A stretch of DNA of 7,745 bases. Origin: Limousia pullorum. GTDB taxonomy: Bacteria > Bacillota > Clostridia > Oscillospirales > Acutalibacteraceae. The stretch covers positions 1-7,745 of the forward strand of contig DVNG01000016.1 in NCBI GenBank assembly GCA_018714545.1, written 5' to 3'. Shown here piece after piece: positions 6,329-7,745 of the stretch. The notes under the pieces were generated by a model, which worked only from the letters and a program-made list of their open reading frames with translations, did no database searches and had not been told where the DNA came from. Every line of letters starts with the position of its first letter. Position 1 is the stretch's first letter. Made by a program: the position numbers and the translations under genes.

Positions 6329-6369
6329 ACCCCTTTTGCAGAAAATATCTGTAAAAGGGGTGTTTTTTT
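6329..6369 (+). terminator. intrinsic terminator of the GumN-like gene, overlapping the spoVAD start
   Basis: A 14-bp stem, acccctttt-g-caga (6329-6342) with tctg-t-aaaaggggt (6348-6361), includes one G-U pair and has a 5-nt loop. Seven T residues follow at 6363-6369. The right arm supplies AAAAGGGG as the likely Shine-Dalgarno of spoVAD, and the T-tract runs into its TTG start at 6368. Confidence 0.88.
6353..6360 (+). promoter_or_regulatory. spoVAD ribosome binding site buried in a terminator stem
   Basis: AAAAGGGG ends 7 bases before TTG 6368-6370, normal spacing. It is fully paired in the terminator stem, so it would be hidden in any transcript that carries the complete hairpin. No other site could serve the start codon. 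Confidence 0.6.
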
Positions 6370-7387
6370 GAAAAAGATAGGTAAATCAACATACAAGACA
6401 GAAAAAAATCCGGCAATCAGCTTTTTTGCCTCCGCCGTGGGAGAAAAGGAAGGTCAAGGCCCTCTTGGTGAATTGTTCGACAGGGTTTTTACGGACATGT
6501 ATGCAGGAGAAACCACCTGGGAAAAGGCGGAAAGCCGTCTGCAAAAGACAGTAGCACAGATGGTTTTAAACAAGAGCAAAAAGAAAAGCGAGGAAATAGA
6601 TTTGATTTTTGCAGGGGATTTGCTTAACCAGTGTACCGCCTCGGCTTTCGGAATGAGAGATTTTGAAATTCCCTATCTGGGACAGTACGGAGCCTGTTCC
6701 ACAATGGTTCAGTCCATAATCGGAGCGGTCACAGCCGTCGAAGCCGGTGGAGCTTCCGCCTGCCTTTGCGTCACCTCCTCACATTTCTGTTCTGCGGAAA
6801 GACAATACCGCTATCCTCTGGAGTACGGATGTTTCAGAACGCCAACCGCACAGTGGACAGTGACAGGAGCAGGCGGATGCCTTATTGAGCCTATGGCGTC
6901 AGGTGCGGTGATAGCCCATGTGGTGCCGGGAAAAATTGTGGATTTGGGAATAAAGGACTCAAACAATATGGGAGCCGCCATGGCGCCTGCCGCCGCCGAT
7001 ACAATCGGGAATTTTTTAAGAGATACAAACACCACGCCCCAAGACTACGACATGATATTTACGGGAGATTTGGGAGTTGTGGGAAGCGAGATTTTAGCGG
7101 AGCTTCTGAGAAATGACGGCTTTGAAATGGAGGGCAAGCATAAGGACTGCGGAGCAATGATTTTTGACTGTCATGAACAGCAGGTCTGCGCAGGCGGTTC
7201 AGGCTGCGGCTGCTGCGCTTCCGTCCTTTGTTCCTATATCTTAAAATCCATGGAGAAAGGCGAGCTTGACAATGTTTTAGTTACCGCCACGGGAGCATTG
7301 CTGAGCCCCACCACCAGCGGTCAAAAACAAAGTATTCCGGGAATTGCTCACCTTATCAACATTAAAAATAAAAAAGAAATTTTTTAA
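6368..7387 (+). CDS. spoVAD: stage V sporulation protein AD
   Basis: This 339-residue protein is the same length as known SpoVAD (about 338). It matches across its length: TAVG/SAVG-type EGQGPLG (28-34), AGDLLNQ (82-88), YGACST (107-112), TSSHFCSAERQYRYP (136-150), VTGAGG (165-170), MGAAMAPAAADT (201-212), TGDLG (232-236) and a Gly/Cys-rich GGSGCGCCA (276-284). SpoVAD has a thiolase-like fold and binds dipicolinic acid as part of the SpoVA machinery that loads it into the forespore. The TTG start is supported because the N-terminus MKKIGKSTY lines up with family members and no other start exists before residue 44. It is usually flanked by spoVAC and spoVAE; here its neighbours are a GumN-like gene and a VanZ-like gene, so it seems detached. 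Confidence 0.95.
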   Translation: MKKIGKSTYKTEKNPAISFFASAVGEKEGQGPLGELFDRVFTDMYAGETTWEKAESRLQKTVAQMVLNKSKKKSEEIDLIFAGDLLNQCTASAFGMRDFEIPYLGQYGACSTMVQSIIGAVTAVEAGGASACLCVTSSHFCSAERQYRYPLEYGCFRTPTAQWTVTGAGGCLIEPMASGAVIAHVVPGKIVDLGIKDSNNMGAAMAPAAADTIGNFLRDTNTTPQDYDMIFTGDLGVVGSEILAELLRNDGFEMEGKHKDCGAMIFDCHEQQVCAGGSGCGCCASVLCSYILKSMEKGELDNVLVTATGALLSPTTSGQKQSIPGIAHLINIKNKKEIF

Positions 7388-7411
7388 ATTGGAAAATTCG
7401 CCCTGTTGCGC

Positions 7412-7440
7412 TGTACATCACGAGGGTTTTGGTTTATAAT
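7412..7440 (+). promoter_or_regulatory. promoter of the VanZ-like gene
   Basis: TGTACA (7412-7417), a 17-bp spacer and a perfect TATAAT (7435-7440) lie just past the spoVAD stop. Transcription would begin near 7447, about 36 bases before the VanZ ATG. Confidence 0.6.
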
Positions 7441-7443
7441 CTG

Positions 7444-7456
7444 TTTGTTAAACAAA
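7444..7456. promoter_or_regulatory. 13-bp dyad at the VanZ transcription start
   Basis: TTTGTT (7444-7449) and AACAAA (7451-7456) are perfect inverted arms around one base, placed at the predicted start point. It could be an operator, but short AT-rich dyads are common by chance. Confidence 0.25.
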
Positions 7457-7482
7457 ATTTGAGAATAATTGGTTGTGATAAA

Positions 7483-7745
7483 ATGATTGTAAATCTCAAA
7501 AGCAGGGAAGAAAAAATAAGAGCCACCGCAATCCTTTTAATGATAATCACAGTTGCGGTTATATGGTTTAATTCCTCCCTGCCGATACCTGTTTCCGGCG
7601 CACAGAGCGAAATAACAGAAAAGATTGTTGAAAAGGTTGTTCCGGCGGAAGTGCCATTTTTTCAGTATCTTATAAACCACCTGAGAAAATCCGCCCATGT
7701 GATAGAGTACGGAGTTTTGGGAATAGAGGTTTTCATGATATTTGT
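7483..7745 (+). CDS. VanZ-family membrane protein, 5' part cut by the window edge
   Basis: The first 87 residues are visible and the frame is open to the right edge. A short charged N-terminus is followed by a membrane segment (about 14-30), then WFNSSLPIPVSGAQS (28-42), a typical VanZ start. The diagnostic LRKSAHVIEYGVLG (67-80) holds the conserved Arg-Lys, His72 and Glu75-Tyr76 of the family. A second membrane segment begins near 78. VanZ proteins are small multi-pass membrane proteins; one is an accessory to teicoplanin resistance, but most chromosomal copies have no known resistance role. The Shine-Dalgarno is weak. An in-frame TTG at 7459 is possible but has no better site, so the ATG is preferred. 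Confidence 0.85.
   Translation, partial: MIVNLKSREEKIRATAILLMIITVAVIWFNSSLPIPVSGAQSEITEKIVEKVVPAEVPFFQYLINHLRKSAHVIEYGVLGIEVFMIF

Noticed and set aside
7398..7434. Terminator after spoVAD (ccct ... aggg followed by tttt)
   Set aside because: Only a 4-bp stem with a large loop and a short interrupted T-run is possible, overlapping the VanZ promoter; not convincing.
3241..7745. VanW and VanZ homologues near each other, suggesting a glycopeptide resistance cluster
   Set aside because: There is no VanH, ligase VanA/B, VanX or VanRS in the window, the two genes are separate transcription units, and both families are widespread in Bacillota without resistance.

Overview
The window looks like ordinary chromosome from a low-to-mid GC, Gram-positive endospore former. 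Bacillota, class Clostridia, perhaps Oscillospirales, is my best guess. The reasons are a clear spoVAD, TTG start codons behind strong Shine-Dalgarno sites, Bacillota-type envelope families (processive glycolipid glucosyltransferase, VanW, VanZ), AT-rich promoters and classic intrinsic terminators. The taxon is inferred from gene content only. I see no IS element, phage gene, CRISPR array, tRNA or rRNA.

Layout. Bases 1-324 hold no gene. They contain two diverged 62-bp direct repeats running off the left edge, a plus-strand terminator for a gene left of the window, and a minus-strand terminator for the first operon. Bases 2752 to 325 (minus strand) are a two-gene operon with an 11-bp overlap: a UgtP/MGDG-synthase-like glycolipid glucosyltransferase, then a YbhN/LPG-synthase-TM-type membrane protein. 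Together they suggest synthesis and membrane handling of a glycolipid. Bases 2753-3240 are a divergent AT-rich intergenic region. It contains a good minus-strand promoter, a long structured leader with a possible 17-codon leader peptide, an 83-bp nested inverted repeat and a weaker plus-strand promoter. Bases 3241-5184 (plus) encode a membrane-anchored VanW-domain wall protein with a Thr/Pro repeat tail, followed by a terminator. Bases 5373-6311 (plus) encode a TraB/GumN (Tiki-like) lipoprotein behind tandem promoters, one of which overlaps a perfect 10-bp-arm dyad. Bases 6368-7387 (plus) are spoVAD. Its ribosome binding site and TTG start lie inside the right arm and U-tract of the terminator that ends the GumN gene. 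Bases 7483-7745 are the start of a VanZ-family membrane protein cut by the right edge.

How the genes work together. Almost everything here concerns the cell envelope or spore: glycolipid synthesis, a wall-associated VanW protein, a secreted putative metallopeptidase, a protein of the spore dipicolinate channel, and a VanZ-like membrane protein. Each plus-strand gene appears to have its own promoter, so this is a run of small transcription units rather than one dedicated system. I do not see a convincing new multi-gene system. The most interesting signals are regulatory: the terminator fused to the ribosome binding site at spoVAD, the dyad over the GumN promoter, the leader of the glycolipid operon, and the structured repeat at the left edge.
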